Below, piece after piece: positions 49,269 to 58,110 of a DNA stretch of 64,000 nucleotides (the stretch's first letter is position 1; each line of letters opens with the position of its first letter). The DNA comes from Crenobacter caeni (GTDB lineage Bacteria > Pseudomonadota > Gammaproteobacteria > Burkholderiales > Chromobacteriaceae): assembly GCF_010435965.1 (NCBI RefSeq), contig NZ_JAAGAA010000002.1, forward strand, positions 282,452 to 346,451, written 5' to 3'. Both the position numbers and the translations under genes were made by a program. The notes under the pieces were generated by a model, which saw nothing but the letters and a program-made list of their open reading frames with translations, ran no database searches and had not been told where the DNA came from.

Positions 49269-50594
49269 ATGTCTCAATCCTCCCCAAAAGTCGGTCTGGT
49301 TTCCCTCGGTTGCCCGAAGGCCCTGGTCGACTCCGAACTGATCGTCACCCGCCTGCGCTCCGAAGGCTATGACATTTCGCCGAGCTACGAGGGCGCCGAC
49401 CTGGTCGTCGTCAATACCTGCGGCTTCATCGACTCGGCGGTTGCCGAGTCGCTCGACGCGATCGGTGAAGCGCTGAACGAGAACGGCAAGGTGATCGTGA
49501 CCGGCTGCCTCGGCGCCAAGGGGGACGTCGTGCGCGAGGTGCACCCGTCGGTGCTGGCGGTGACCGGTCCGCACGCGGCCGACGAGGTGCTCGAGCATGT
49601 GCACGCGCACCTGCCCAAGCCGCACGACCCCTTCGTCGACCTGGTGCCGGCCGCCGGCGTCAAGCTGACGCCGCGCCACTACGCCTACCTGAAGATTTCC
49701 GAGGGCTGCAACCACCGCTGCACCTTCTGCATCATCCCGTCGCTGCGCGGTGACCTGGAGAGCCGTCCGGTGGCCGACGTGCTGCGCGAGGCCGGCAACC
49801 TGGCGCGCGCTGGCGTAAAGGAACTCCTGGTCGTCTCGCAGGACACCTCGGCCTACGGCGTCGACGTCAAGTACCGTACCGGCTTTCACGACGGTCGCCC
49901 GGTCAGGACGCGCATGACCGAACTGGTCGAGGAGCTGGGACGCTACGGCATCTGGGTGCGCCTGCATTACGTCTACCCGTACCCGCATGTCGACGAGGTG
50001 ATCCCGCTGATGAAGGCGGGCAAGCTGCTGCCCTACCTCGACATCCCGTTCCAGCACGCCAGCCAGAAGGTGCTCAAGCTGATGAAGCGCCCGGCCAACG
50101 TCGACAACGTGCTCGCGCGCATCAAGCGCTGGCGCGAGGAATGCCCGGAGCTGGTGATCCGCTCGACCTTCATCGTCGGCTTCCCCGGCGAGACGGAACA
50201 GGATTTCGAAGAGCTGCTCGCCTTCCTGCGCGAAGCCGAGCTCGACCGCGTCGGCTGTTTCACCTACTCGCCGGTTGAGGGCGCCGTGGCGAACGAGCTG
50301 CCGGACGCGGTGCCGGAAGAAGTGAAGGAGGCGCGTCTCGAACGCCTGATGCAGGTACAGGCCGAAATCAGCGAACGCCGCCTGGCGCGCCGTGTCGGCC
50401 AGGTGATGCAGGTGCTGGTCGACGAGATCGACGACGAAGGCACGGCGATCTGCCGCAGCTACGCCGACGCGCCGGAAATCGACGGGCTGGTGTTCGTCGA
50501 GGACAGCGCGGGCATGGCAGTCGGCGAATTCGCGACGGTGCGCATCGTCGACGCCAACGAGCACGACCTGTGGGGCGAACGCGTCGCGCCCTGA
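49269..50594 (+). CDS. rimO: ribosomal protein S12 methylthiotransferase
   Basis: 441 residues; radical-SAM enzyme that adds a methylthio group to Asp89 of ribosomal protein S12. N-terminal UPF0004 domain with three cluster Cys ([27 protein letters not shown]), radical-SAM CxxxCxxC in [13 protein letters not shown], and a C-terminal TRAM domain (about 375-441). Standard length. The ATG at 49269 gives the normal RimO N-terminus. Followed by a strong terminator. Confidence 0.97.
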   Translation: MSQSSPKVGLVSLGCPKALVDSELIVTRLRSEGYDISPSYEGADLVVVNTCGFIDSAVAESLDAIGEALNENGKVIVTGCLGAKGDVVREVHPSVLAVTGPHAADEVLEHVHAHLPKPHDPFVDLVPAAGVKLTPRHYAYLKISEGCNHRCTFCIIPSLRGDLESRPVADVLREAGNLARAGVKELLVVSQDTSAYGVDVKYRTGFHDGRPVRTRMTELVEELGRYGIWVRLHYVYPYPHVDEVIPLMKAGKLLPYLDIPFQHASQKVLKLMKRPANVDNVLARIKRWREECPELVIRSTFIVGFPGETEQDFEELLAFLREAELDRVGCFTYSPVEGAVANELPDAVPEEVKEARLERLMQVQAEISERRLARRVGQVMQVLVDEIDDEGTAICRSYADAPEIDGLVFVEDSAGMAVGEFATVRIVDANEHDLWGERVAP

Positions 50595-50628
50595 GTCGCA
50601 CGCGGCGTGCCTTGCATGCAAAGCTGAT

Positions 50629-50659
50629 AAAGAGGCTGCCCGAGCGGGCAGCCTCTTTT
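50629..50659. terminator. terminator after rimO
   Basis: AAAGAGGCTGCCC / GGGCAGCCTCTTT perfect 13-bp stem with a GAGC loop; flanking CATGCAAA / TTTGCATG extends the symmetry. T-rich on both sides. Confidence 0.9.
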
Positions 50660-50679
50660 GCATGGGGCATCTTGGCCGG

Positions 50680-50844
50680 CCGTGAGTCGCGGTGCCTGGC
50701 CGACATCGCCACGCTGGGCCAGCACCCAGGCAAAGCCGGCGGCCAGCGTCGGGGTGCGCAGGATGGGCGCCACCATCGCCAGGCTGGCAGGCGCCGATGG
50801 CGAGCTGTTCTAATTCGGCCGGGCCCAGAGTTTGGGTCGTCACG
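50680..50844 (-). pseudogene. possible frameshifted remnant of a small gene
   Basis: The 339-bp stretch between rimO and the diguanylate cyclase holds no intact gene. On the minus strand an ATG at 50844 opens MTTQTLGPAELEQLAIGA, and a second frame (shifted near 50790) continues with APILRTPTLAAGFAWVLA. Together they read like one amphipathic small protein broken by a frameshift; the downstream frame has no proper stop before rimO. This may be chance in GC-rich DNA. No family is recognised. Confidence 0.25.
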
Positions 50845-50933
50845 GTTGTCTGCTCCGGTTTTTATGGCGAGAAGTCATTCTGTTGGCATTGAATGATGGC
50901 AAAATGAATTTTTGACCATCCGCCAGCCTGACC

Positions 50934-51995
50934 GTGTCGCCCATTGCCTCGTCGACCCCTGCAGCCTCAGCCGGCTGGATCCGCGTCCTGCGCCGGCGTT
51001 TTCCCGCTTTCGAAAGCCTGTGGCAGGAGTTCCCGGATAACGTCTTCCTGATTGCCTGCGACCGGGACGGCGAGTTCCTGCTGGCCGACTGCAACCCGGC
51101 GCAACAGGCCTTCATCGGCTTGCCGGCGGCGGCGACGCAAGGGAAGAGGGTGCGCGACCTGGTGGCTGAGCCGTACCGGGAGACCGTGCTCGAGCGCTAC
51201 CGGCAATGCGTGGCGACCGGCAAGCCGCTGATCTACGAGGAGAGCGGGACGGTCGAGGGCGGGGGTGCGGTGCATTACTGGATGACCCTGCTGGTGCCGG
51301 CCCACGGTGCCGACGGGCAGGTCGCGTTCATCCTGGGTGTCAGCCGGGATGTGACGGCGCTGCGCCAGGCCGAGGAGGTGTTGCGGCGCGCCAACGAAGA
51401 GCTCGAGCAACGCGTGGCGATGCGTACGGCCGAACTGGAGGCCGCCAACGCCCGGCTGCGCCAGATCGCGATGTACGACGCGCTGACCGGTGTTTTCTCG
51501 CGCGCGCACTTTTTCGAGCAGGGACGCGACGCGTTCCGCTTGTCCGACGAGCGGGACGAGCCGCTCGCGGTGCTGATGCTGGACATCGACCATTTCAAGC
51601 GCATCAACGACCGCTGGGGCCACGCGGCCGGCGACGACGTGCTGCGCATGATTGGCGCCAAGCTCGCCGCGCTGTTCGGCGCGGGCGACCTTATCGGCCG
51701 CTGCGGGGGGGAGGAGTTCGCGGTGATCCTGCCCGGTGGGAGTACCGGGCAGGCTTGTGCGCTGGCCAACCAGGTGTGCGAAGCGATCCGCTCGCACGCC
51801 TTCATCTGGCAGGGCGTGCGCATTCCCTGTTCGGTCAGTGTCGGGGCCGCTGCGCGGCAGCCCGGCGACGACACCCTGGAAGCCTTGCTGCACCGCGCCG
51901 ATCTCGCCTTGCTGCAGGTGAAGGCCGGCGGCCGGGACGGCTACCGGCTGGCGGCAGAGCCCGCCCCGGCGGCTGCGGCCAGCCTGCCGGGGTAG
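50934..51995 (+). CDS. PAS-GGDEF diguanylate cyclase
   Basis: 353 residues, no membrane segment. A PAS domain at about 30-145 (FPDNVFLIACDRDGEFLLAD) is linked by a coiled coil (VLRRANEELEQRVAMRTAEL) to a GGDEF domain with the catalytic motif RCGGEEFAVILP and LDIDHFKRINDRWGHAAGD. The inhibitory I-site Arg four residues before the motif's lead-in is replaced by Gly (GAGDLIGRCGGEEF), so product inhibition is probably lost. It makes c-di-GMP in response to a cytoplasmic signal. It begins with GTG; no clear ribosome site is seen. Convergent with hypF. Confidence 0.93.
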   Translation: MSPIASSTPAASAGWIRVLRRRFPAFESLWQEFPDNVFLIACDRDGEFLLADCNPAQQAFIGLPAAATQGKRVRDLVAEPYRETVLERYRQCVATGKPLIYEESGTVEGGGAVHYWMTLLVPAHGADGQVAFILGVSRDVTALRQAEEVLRRANEELEQRVAMRTAELEAANARLRQIAMYDALTGVFSRAHFFEQGRDAFRLSDERDEPLAVLMLDIDHFKRINDRWGHAAGDDVLRMIGAKLAALFGAGDLIGRCGGEEFAVILPGGSTGQACALANQVCEAIRSHAFIWQGVRIPCSVSVGAAARQPGDDTLEALLHRADLALLQVKAGGRDGYRLAAEPAPAAAASLPG

Positions 51996-52000
51996 GCGCT

Positions 52001-52024
52001 GCCTGAGCGCGCAGCTGCTCAGGC
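52001..52024. terminator. hairpin between convergent genes
   Basis: GCCTGAGC / GCTCAGGC perfect 8-bp stem with an 8-nt loop, overlapping the hypF stop codon. There is no T run. Confidence 0.4.
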
Positions 52025-54325
52025 CTTGGGGCGGGCGGCCAGCAGACGCTCGCGGGCGACCCAGGCCTGGCCGAGGCTCAGGCCGCCGTCGTTCGGCGGC
52101 AGGGCGATGGGACGCAGCACGCTGAGGCCGGCCTCGGTCAGCCTCTCCAGCAACAGGCTCATCAGGCGGCGGTTGGCGCAGCAGCCGCCGGCGATGGCGA
52201 CGGTACCCAGGTCGGCCTGGCGGGCGGCCTGCACGGTCCAGTCGCCGAGCGCGGCGGCCAGCGTCGCGTGCCAGAGGCTGGCGATCGCGCAGGCGTCGTC
52301 TTCGAGCGTCAGCAGGTGGCGCACCAGCGGCGACAGGTCGAGCTGCCCGTCGACCATCCGCCAGCCGCCAGGCAGCGGCGCGCAATCTTCTGCCATCTCC
52401 TCGAGTTTCTGCTGGGCCTCGTTGTCGAAGCGCTGCTCCTTGCACAGCCCGGCCAGTGCGGCGATCGCGCCCGTCCACAGCGCGAGGCTGCTGGTCAGCC
52501 AACCGTCGAACGGCTTACCCAGCTGCGGCGCAAGCGCCGGCCACGCCGGATGGCGGCCAAAGCGCCGCTGTGCCTCGGCGTCCTCGCCCATCGCGCACAA
52601 CAGGCCGACCGCCATCAGCCAGGGTTCGCGCACCGCACGCGTACCGCCGATCAGCGGTAGCGGCGCGAGCTGGCCCAGCCGCGTGAATTCGCCGCCCGCA
52701 CAGCGCAGCAACTCGCCGCCCCAAGCCTTGCCGTCGTCGCCGAGGCCGACCGCGTCGAGCGCGAGGCCGAGCACCGGCCCGCTGCGGCCGTGCTCGGCGA
52801 GCACCGCGCCGATATGTGCGTGCTGGTGCTGGACGTGGATCAGCGGAACGCCGAAGTGGCCGGAGAGCTCCTCGGCCAGCTCGCTCGGGTAGTGGCTGGG
52901 GTCAAGGTCGCAGGCGATCGCCTCCGGCCTGACCGCGGTAAGCTCGAGCAGGTGGTGGCAGACTTCCTCCATTGCCTGGCACGACAGCGAATCGCCGACG
53001 TCGCCGACATGCTGCGACACGAAGGCCTCGCGCCCGCGCAGCACGGTCAGCGTGTTTTTTGCCGGCACGCCGGTCGCCAGCACGTTGGGGCCGTCGTTTT
53101 GCAACAGCACCGGGTCCGGCGCGTAGCCGCGCGCGCGCCGGTGCATCAGTACCTGCCCGTCGTGCAGCGCCAGCACGCTGTCGTCGCAACGCACGACGAT
53201 ATTGCGGTTGTGCAACAGGAAGACGTCGGCGACCTGGTTCAGCCGTTCGCGTGCCTCCTGGTTGTTGGTGACGATGGGCTCGCCGGAGGGGTTGGCGCTG
53301 GTCATCACCCACACGCGGTCGCACGCCTCGTCGCGCCAGGTGCTGCCTTGCGGACGGCCGAGCGCTTCGTGGAACAGCAGCCACTGCATCGGTGTGTACG
53401 GCAGCATCACGCCCAGTGTGGAGAGCCCCGGCGCGACACCGGGCAACAGCGCGTCGATGTCTTCCTTCTTGCTCAGCAGCACGATGGGGCGCGACACCGA
53501 CGCGAGCGCCTCGGCCTCGGCGTCGCTGACATGGCACAGCCTGCGCGCGGACTCGACGTTGAGCACCATCACCGCCAGCGGTTTTTGCTGGCGTTTCTTC
53601 TGGCCGCGCAGCCGCTCGACTGCGTCGGCGCGCGTCGCGTCGCATACCAGGTGGAAGCCGCCCAGCCCTTTCATGGCGACGCTGCGGCCCATGCCGATGA
53701 TCTGCAGGGCGCCTGCGATCGGGTCCCCCTTGAGCAACTGCCCGAAGCGGTCGGTCAGCATCAGGCGGGGCCCGCACTGCGGGCAGGCGTTTGGCTCGGC
53801 GTGGAAGCGTCGGCTGGCCGGGTCTTCGTACTCCTCGCGGCACGCCGGGCACAGTTCGAACGCCGACATGCTGGTCTCGGCGCGGTCGTAAGGCAGCGAG
53901 TGGGTGATGGTGTAGCGCGGCCCGCAGTCGGTGCAGTTGGTGAACGCGTAGCGGTAGCGGCGGTCGCTGCCGTCAAAGAGTTCGTTAAGGCAGTTCGGGC
54001 AGGTCGCGATATCGGTCGGGATGCGCGCGCCGCTGGCCTTGCCTTGGCTGTCGGCGATCTCGAACTGGGTTTCGGTCTCGATGAGCGGCAGGCGCGTCTC
54101 GTCGAGCGTGTCGACGCGGGCGAGCGGCGGCAGGTGCAGGGTCAGCGCGCGGCGGCACGCGCGCAGCTGCTGGGCGTCGCCCTGCAGTTCGACGTCGACG
54201 CCCGCGCCGGTATTGCGGACAAAGCCGGTGAGCGGGTAGGCCTTGACAGTCCGCCACACATAGGGGCGAAAGCCCACGCCCTGAACGCGGCCACGGAAGG
54301 TGAGTCTGATTCGGGTTGCGGTCAT
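52019..54325 (-). CDS. hypF: carbamoyltransferase HypF (hydrogenase maturation)
   Basis: 768 residues; transfers a carbamoyl group to HypE, the precursor of the CN ligands of [NiFe]-hydrogenase. Domain order is complete: acylphosphatase (RVQGVGFRPYVWRTVKAYPL), two zinc-finger pairs (CPNC/CTDC and CPAC/CPQC), YrdC-like carbamoyl-adenylate domain (AMKGLGGFHLVCDATRADAV; VMTSANPSGEPI) and the Kae1-like domain (VQHQHAHIGAVLAEHG; AIAGGCCANRRLMSLLL). No other hyp or hydrogenase genes are nearby, so it is either part of a dispersed system or a leftover; the reading frame shows no decay. Confidence 0.95.
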   Translation of the reverse strand: MTATRIRLTFRGRVQGVGFRPYVWRTVKAYPLTGFVRNTGAGVDVELQGDAQQLRACRRALTLHLPPLARVDTLDETRLPLIETETQFEIADSQGKASGARIPTDIATCPNCLNELFDGSDRRYRYAFTNCTDCGPRYTITHSLPYDRAETSMSAFELCPACREEYEDPASRRFHAEPNACPQCGPRLMLTDRFGQLLKGDPIAGALQIIGMGRSVAMKGLGGFHLVCDATRADAVERLRGQKKRQQKPLAVMVLNVESARRLCHVSDAEAEALASVSRPIVLLSKKEDIDALLPGVAPGLSTLGVMLPYTPMQWLLFHEALGRPQGSTWRDEACDRVWVMTSANPSGEPIVTNNQEARERLNQVADVFLLHNRNIVVRCDDSVLALHDGQVLMHRRARGYAPDPVLLQNDGPNVLATGVPAKNTLTVLRGREAFVSQHVGDVGDSLSCQAMEEVCHHLLELTAVRPEAIACDLDPSHYPSELAEELSGHFGVPLIHVQHQHAHIGAVLAEHGRSGPVLGLALDAVGLGDDGKAWGGELLRCAGGEFTRLGQLAPLPLIGGTRAVREPWLMAVGLLCAMGEDAEAQRRFGRHPAWPALAPQLGKPFDGWLTSSLALWTGAIAALAGLCKEQRFDNEAQQKLEEMAEDCAPLPGGWRMVDGQLDLSPLVRHLLTLEDDACAIASLWHATLAAALGDWTVQAARQADLGTVAIAGGCCANRRLMSLLLERLTEAGLSVLRPIALPPNDGGLSLGQAWVARERLLAARPKA

Positions 54326-54427
54326 CGGGCGTTACTCGCGATTAGCTTATTATTAAACGTTTATAATCACACGATTTGGCCGGTCGAGGTTTGATAAAAC
54401 GCAGGGTTTGTGCATTCTGCACATGAC

Positions 54428-54453
54428 AAAAGCCCGCCGTGTGGGCGGGCTTT
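54428..54453 (-). terminator. terminator of dctA
   Basis: AAAGCCCGCC / GGCGGGCTTT stem with a short loop; on the minus strand it is followed by TTTTG. It lies 18 bp past the dctA stop. Confidence 0.85.
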
Positions 54454-54470
54454 GCGGCGAGGGGCGTCGG

Positions 54471-55811
54471 TCAGCCTTGGCGGGCCGGCGAGAGTGCCAG
54501 CGTCTCCAGCGCCTCGTCGGCGACGGTTTCCGGTTCGTCCGCTTCCAGCTCGGTCTCGCCGTTGAGCACGCGCTGCATGCGGGCGGTGTCGAGCGCGCCT
54601 TCCCACTTGGCCACCACCACGGTGGCGACGCCGTTGCCGATCAGGTTGGTGATCGCGCGCGCTTCCGACATGAAGCGGTCGACGCCGATCAACAGCGCGA
54701 GGCCTTCCACCGGCAGCTTGCCGCCGAGCGTCGCCAGCGTCGCCGCCAGCGTGATGAAGCCGCCGCCGGTTACCGCCGCCGCGCCCTTGGACGTCAACAG
54801 CAGCACGCCCAGGATGCCCAGCTCTTCGGCCAGCGTAAGCTCGACGTTGGTCGCCTGCGCGATGAAGATCGCCGCCATGGTCAGGTAGATCGACGTGCCG
54901 TCCAGGTTGAACGAGTAGCCGGTCGGGATCACCATGCCGACCACCGGCTTGGCGCAGCCCAGGTTTTCCAGCTTGCTCATCATGCGCGGCAGCGCGGTCT
55001 CGCTCGACGAGGTGCCCAGCACCAGGATCAGCTCTTCCTTGATGTAGGCGAGGAACTTGATCAGGCTGAAGCCGTGCAGCTTGGCGATGGTGCCCAGCAC
55101 CACGAACACGAAGGCAAAGCAGGTCAGGTAGACGCACAGCATCAAAAAGCCCAACTGCTTGAGCGAGCCGATGCCGTACTTGCCGATGGTGAACGCCATC
55201 GCGCCGAAGGCGCCAATCGGGGCCAGCTTCATCAGCATGCCGATGATGCCGAACAGCGCGTGCGAGAATTCGTCAAGGATGGCGACCAGCGGCTTGCCCT
55301 TGTCGCCCAGGCGGGTCAGCGCGAGGCCCAGCAGCACCGAGAACAGCAGTACCTGCAGGATCTCGCCGCCGGCGAAGGCGCCGACCACGGTTTCCGGGAT
55401 GATGTGCATCAGGAAGTCGACGGTGTTCATTTCCTTGGCGCCGTCGGTGTACTTGGCAATGCTGCCGGCGTCGAGCGTGGCCGGGTCGACGTTGAGGCCG
55501 GCACCCGGTTGCAGCACGTTGACGACGACCAGGCCGATCACCAGCGCCAGCGTGGTGACCACCTCGAAATAGAGCAGGGACTTGAGGCCGACGCGGCCGA
55601 CTTCCTTCATGTCGCCCATCTTGGCGATGCCGACGACGACGGTGGTGAAGATGATCGGTGCGATCATCATCTTGATCAGCTTGATGAAGGCGTCACCCAG
55701 CGGCTTCATCTTGGCGCCCAGTTCGGGCATGAAAGCGCCCAGCGCAACGCCCAGCGCGATGGCGAGCAGGACCTGGAAATACAGACGGGTATAAAGCGGC
55801 TTATGCGGCAT
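54471..55811 (-). CDS. dctA: C4-dicarboxylate:cation symporter DctA
   Basis: 446-residue inner-membrane transporter of the DAACS family for succinate, fumarate and malate. Family motifs are intact: [20 protein letters not shown], the serine-rich hairpin [34 protein letters not shown] and the substrate/cation helix [20 protein letters not shown]. Transcribed alone, with two inverted repeats in its 5' region (55831-55865 and 55888-55924). No dctBD pair is adjacent, though the PAS kinase at 5368 has a DctB-like H box. Confidence 0.95.
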   Translation of the reverse strand: MPHKPLYTRLYFQVLLAIALGVALGAFMPELGAKMKPLGDAFIKLIKMMIAPIIFTTVVVGIAKMGDMKEVGRVGLKSLLYFEVVTTLALVIGLVVVNVLQPGAGLNVDPATLDAGSIAKYTDGAKEMNTVDFLMHIIPETVVGAFAGGEILQVLLFSVLLGLALTRLGDKGKPLVAILDEFSHALFGIIGMLMKLAPIGAFGAMAFTIGKYGIGSLKQLGFLMLCVYLTCFAFVFVVLGTIAKLHGFSLIKFLAYIKEELILVLGTSSSETALPRMMSKLENLGCAKPVVGMVIPTGYSFNLDGTSIYLTMAAIFIAQATNVELTLAEELGILGVLLLTSKGAAAVTGGGFITLAATLATLGGKLPVEGLALLIGVDRFMSEARAITNLIGNGVATVVVAKWEGALDTARMQRVLNGETELEADEPETVADEALETLALSPARQG

Positions 55812-55830
55812 GATGGTTTCCCTGAGCTAG

Positions 55831-55865
55831 AGCATCCGGTCTTCTACGGACCATGACGGGATGCT
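55831..55865. repeat. inverted repeat in the dctA leader
   Basis: AGCATCC (55831-55837) and GGATGCT (55859-55865) with an inner GGTC/GACC pair form a stem-loop 20 bp upstream of the dctA start; function unknown. Confidence 0.45.
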
Positions 55866-55887
55866 AGCTGCCGCACGCTAACCTCAA

Positions 55888-55924
55888 CCATTGCGGAATT
55901 CCCGATTGGGGAAAACCGCAATGG
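55888..55924. repeat. nested inverted repeat upstream of dctA
   Basis: CCATTGCGG / CCGCAATGG (9 bp) enclose a second perfect repeat TTCCC / GGGAA. It sits 16 bp beyond the stop of the small upstream gene on the same strand; it may be a terminator lacking a T run or a regulator site for dctA. Confidence 0.5.
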
Positions 55925-55939
55925 CCGGCAGGGCGGGGG

Positions 55940-56188
55940 TTAGCCTTGCGCGATCAGGCGTGCCTGGTCGTAGCGCTCGCCGCCCATGTCGAGTTCCTCG
56001 CCCTCGTGCCAGCGTGACGAGTCGCCCTCGGCGATCCACCAGAAGCGGCCGCGCTCGTCCAGGTGCACGAATACCGCCCCTGCCGCCGTCTCGTCTTCCA
56101 GCTCTTCGATCGAGCGCATCTCGCCCGTCGCGTACGTCTCGAAAGCGCCGCGCGCCTCGTTCCAGATCCAGTGTCTTGTCTTGTGCAT
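55940..56188 (-). CDS. small hypothetical protein
   Basis: 82 residues, not recognised. It is acidic and rich in Trp, Glu and Arg (MHKTRHWIWNEARGAFETYA; FVHLDERGRFWWIAEGDSSR), without signal peptide, membrane helix or cysteines. The regular alternation in the middle suggests a small beta-sheet fold. CGGAG lies about 8 bp before the ATG (minus strand), which supports it as a real gene. It is located between an AraC remnant and dctA on the same strand. Confidence 0.65.
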   Translation of the reverse strand: MHKTRHWIWNEARGAFETYATGEMRSIEELEDETAAGAVFVHLDERGRFWWIAEGDSSRWHEGEELDMGGERYDQARLIAQG

Positions 56189-56217
56189 GGCAATCTCCGG
56201 CAGGGGGAAGCGCGAGT

Positions 56218-56530
56218 CTAGCAGCAGGCGGTAGCCGCTGGCGAATGCGTGCCGACCGAGCGCTCGCGGGTGCGGCTGGGCGCTTCGCCGAAATGCGCGC
56301 GGTAGTCCTGGCTGAACTGGCTTGGGTTGTCGAAGCCGAAAGCGGCGGCGATGTCGCGGATCGGCCGCGTTGCCTGGGCGCGGTCGCACAGTGCCCGGCG
56401 CACCGCGGCCATTTGCTGGGCGCGCATAAAGCCCAGCGGCGCGGTGGCGGTGACTGCCTGGAAGCCGTTTTGCAGGGCGGGACCGGTGTTGCGCTGAAAG
56501 ACCAGAGCGAGGCCGACCCGGCCTACCTCC
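56218..56530 (-). pseudogene. AraC family regulator, C-terminal remnant
   Basis: Only the last hundred or so residues of an AraC/XylS regulator remain, in one frame: LQNGFQAVTATAPLGFMRAQ, then the second helix-turn-helix (RPIRDIAAAFGFDNPSQFSQ, DYRAHFGEAPSRT). The sensor domain and first helix-turn-helix are missing, there is no start codon with a ribosome site, and the frame is continuous with DNA just after the emrB stop. Residues kept (FDNPSQFS-DYRAHFGE) show that decay is fairly recent or that only a deletion occurred. Confidence 0.75.
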
Positions 56531-56564
56531 ACCCCGCCGCCAGCCTGGCCCGCCTTGCAAAGTG

Positions 56565-58103
56565 CTAGTGGCCGGCGTCGGCCGGCGCGCCGCCGGCGGG
56601 CCTGAACGGCGGGCGGGCGAACCACACCAGAGCGGTCAGCACGACGAACAGGATGGACGCGAGCCAGAAGATCTCGTTGGCGCCGATGAAGAAGCCCTGG
56701 CGGGTGATGTCCTGCGCGATCAGCGCCGAGGCTTGCGGCGTGCTGAGGCCCGCCGCGTGCATCTGCGCGTAGGCGGCCTGGCTCGCCGGCGCGTAGGGGT
56801 TCACGTCGGAGGCGAGCGCGACGTGGTGGACCGCCTCGCGCCGCTCCCACAGCGTGGTGACCAGCGAAGTACCGATCGAGCCGGACAGCGTGCGCAGGAA
56901 GTTCGACAGGCTGGACGCTGCGGCGACCTGGTCCGCGCGCAGGCCGGCCAGCGAGATCATCGTCAGCGGCATGAAGAAACCCGCGACCGCGACGCCCTGC
57001 ACGAACTGCGGGCCGACCACCCACGCGAAGTCCATCTGCGGGTTGAAGGTGGTGCGCCAGTAAAAGCACAGCGCGAACACGAGGAAGCTCACCGTGACGA
57101 TCCAGCGCAGGTCGACGCGCTGCGCGTGCTTGCCGATCAGCGGGGTCAGCAGCACCGGCAGGATGCCGATCGGCGCCATCGCGAGGCCGGCGGTGGTCGC
57201 GGTGTAGCCCATCTGCGTCTGCAGCAGCAAGGGCATCAGCACCACGGTGCCGAAGTAGAGCATGAAGCCCATGCTCAGGCACAGCACGCCGACGCTGAAG
57301 TTGCGGCTGCGAAACAGCGTGACGTCGATCACCGGGTGCGCGCTGTAGCGCTCCCAGACCACCAGGTAGGCGAGCGCGACGACGGCGACGACGGTCAGCA
57401 CGATGATCTCGCCCGACGAGAACCAATCCAGTTCCTTGCCGCGGTCGAGCATCAGTTGCAGCGCGCCGACGCCGAGCACCAGCAGGATCAGCCCGACCTT
57501 GTCGATCGGCTGCGCGACGATCGCCGTCTCGCGGCCTTTCAGTTCGCGGTAGCTGACCGCCAGCGCGGCGAGGCCGACCGGCACGTTGATGAAGAAGATC
57601 CAGCTCCAGTGCCAGTTCTCCGAGATCCAGCCGCCGAGGATGGGGCCGAAGATCGGCGCGACCACCACCGTCATCGACCACAGCGCGAGCGCCATGCCCT
57701 TTTTCTCGTTCGGGTAGGCGGCCAGCAGCAGGCTTTGCGACAGCGGGATCATCGGCCCGGCCAGCGCACCTTGCAGCACGCGGAACAGGATCAGCATCTC
57801 CAGCGACGGCGACACGCCGCACAGCCACGAGGTCACCACGAAGCCAGCGGTCGACAGCAGGAACAGCCTGACCTCGCCCAGCCGTTTGGCGAGCCAGCCG
57901 GTGACCGGGATCGAGATCGCGTTGGCGACGGCGAACGAGGTGATCACCCAGGTGCCCTGGCTGACCGACGCGCCCAAGTTGCCGGCGATGGTCGGGATCG
58001 CGACGTTGGCGATCGTGGTGTCGAGCACCTGCATGAACACGGCGAGCGACAGCGCGAGGGTCAGCCAGGCGCGCGCGGCGCCGGTGAGCGGCGGATGGGT
58101 CAT
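56565..58103 (-). CDS. emrB: DHA2 family drug:H+ antiporter, EmrB type
   Basis: 512-residue inner-membrane MFS transporter with 14 predicted helices. DHA2 motifs: LDTTIANVAIPTIAGNLGAS, and motif C-like ALWSMTVVVAPIFGPILGGW with WSWIFFINVPVGL. With the adaptor EmrA and an outer-membrane factor it exports hydrophobic toxicants across both membranes. The start at 58103 has GAGG upstream and lies 7 bp after the emrA stop. Last gene of the efflux operon; an AraC remnant follows. Confidence 0.94.
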   Translation of the reverse strand: MTHPPLTGAARAWLTLALSLAVFMQVLDTTIANVAIPTIAGNLGASVSQGTWVITSFAVANAISIPVTGWLAKRLGEVRLFLLSTAGFVVTSWLCGVSPSLEMLILFRVLQGALAGPMIPLSQSLLLAAYPNEKKGMALALWSMTVVVAPIFGPILGGWISENWHWSWIFFINVPVGLAALAVSYRELKGRETAIVAQPIDKVGLILLVLGVGALQLMLDRGKELDWFSSGEIIVLTVVAVVALAYLVVWERYSAHPVIDVTLFRSRNFSVGVLCLSMGFMLYFGTVVLMPLLLQTQMGYTATTAGLAMAPIGILPVLLTPLIGKHAQRVDLRWIVTVSFLVFALCFYWRTTFNPQMDFAWVVGPQFVQGVAVAGFFMPLTMISLAGLRADQVAAASSLSNFLRTLSGSIGTSLVTTLWERREAVHHVALASDVNPYAPASQAAYAQMHAAGLSTPQASALIAQDITRQGFFIGANEIFWLASILFVVLTALVWFARPPFRPAGGAPADAGH

Positions 58104-58110
58104 CGCCGCC

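Noticed and set aside
55812..55890. sigma-54 promoter for dctA, as in rhizobia
   Set aside because: A GG-N10-GC pair exists on the minus strand but neither TGGCAC nor TTGC is preserved.
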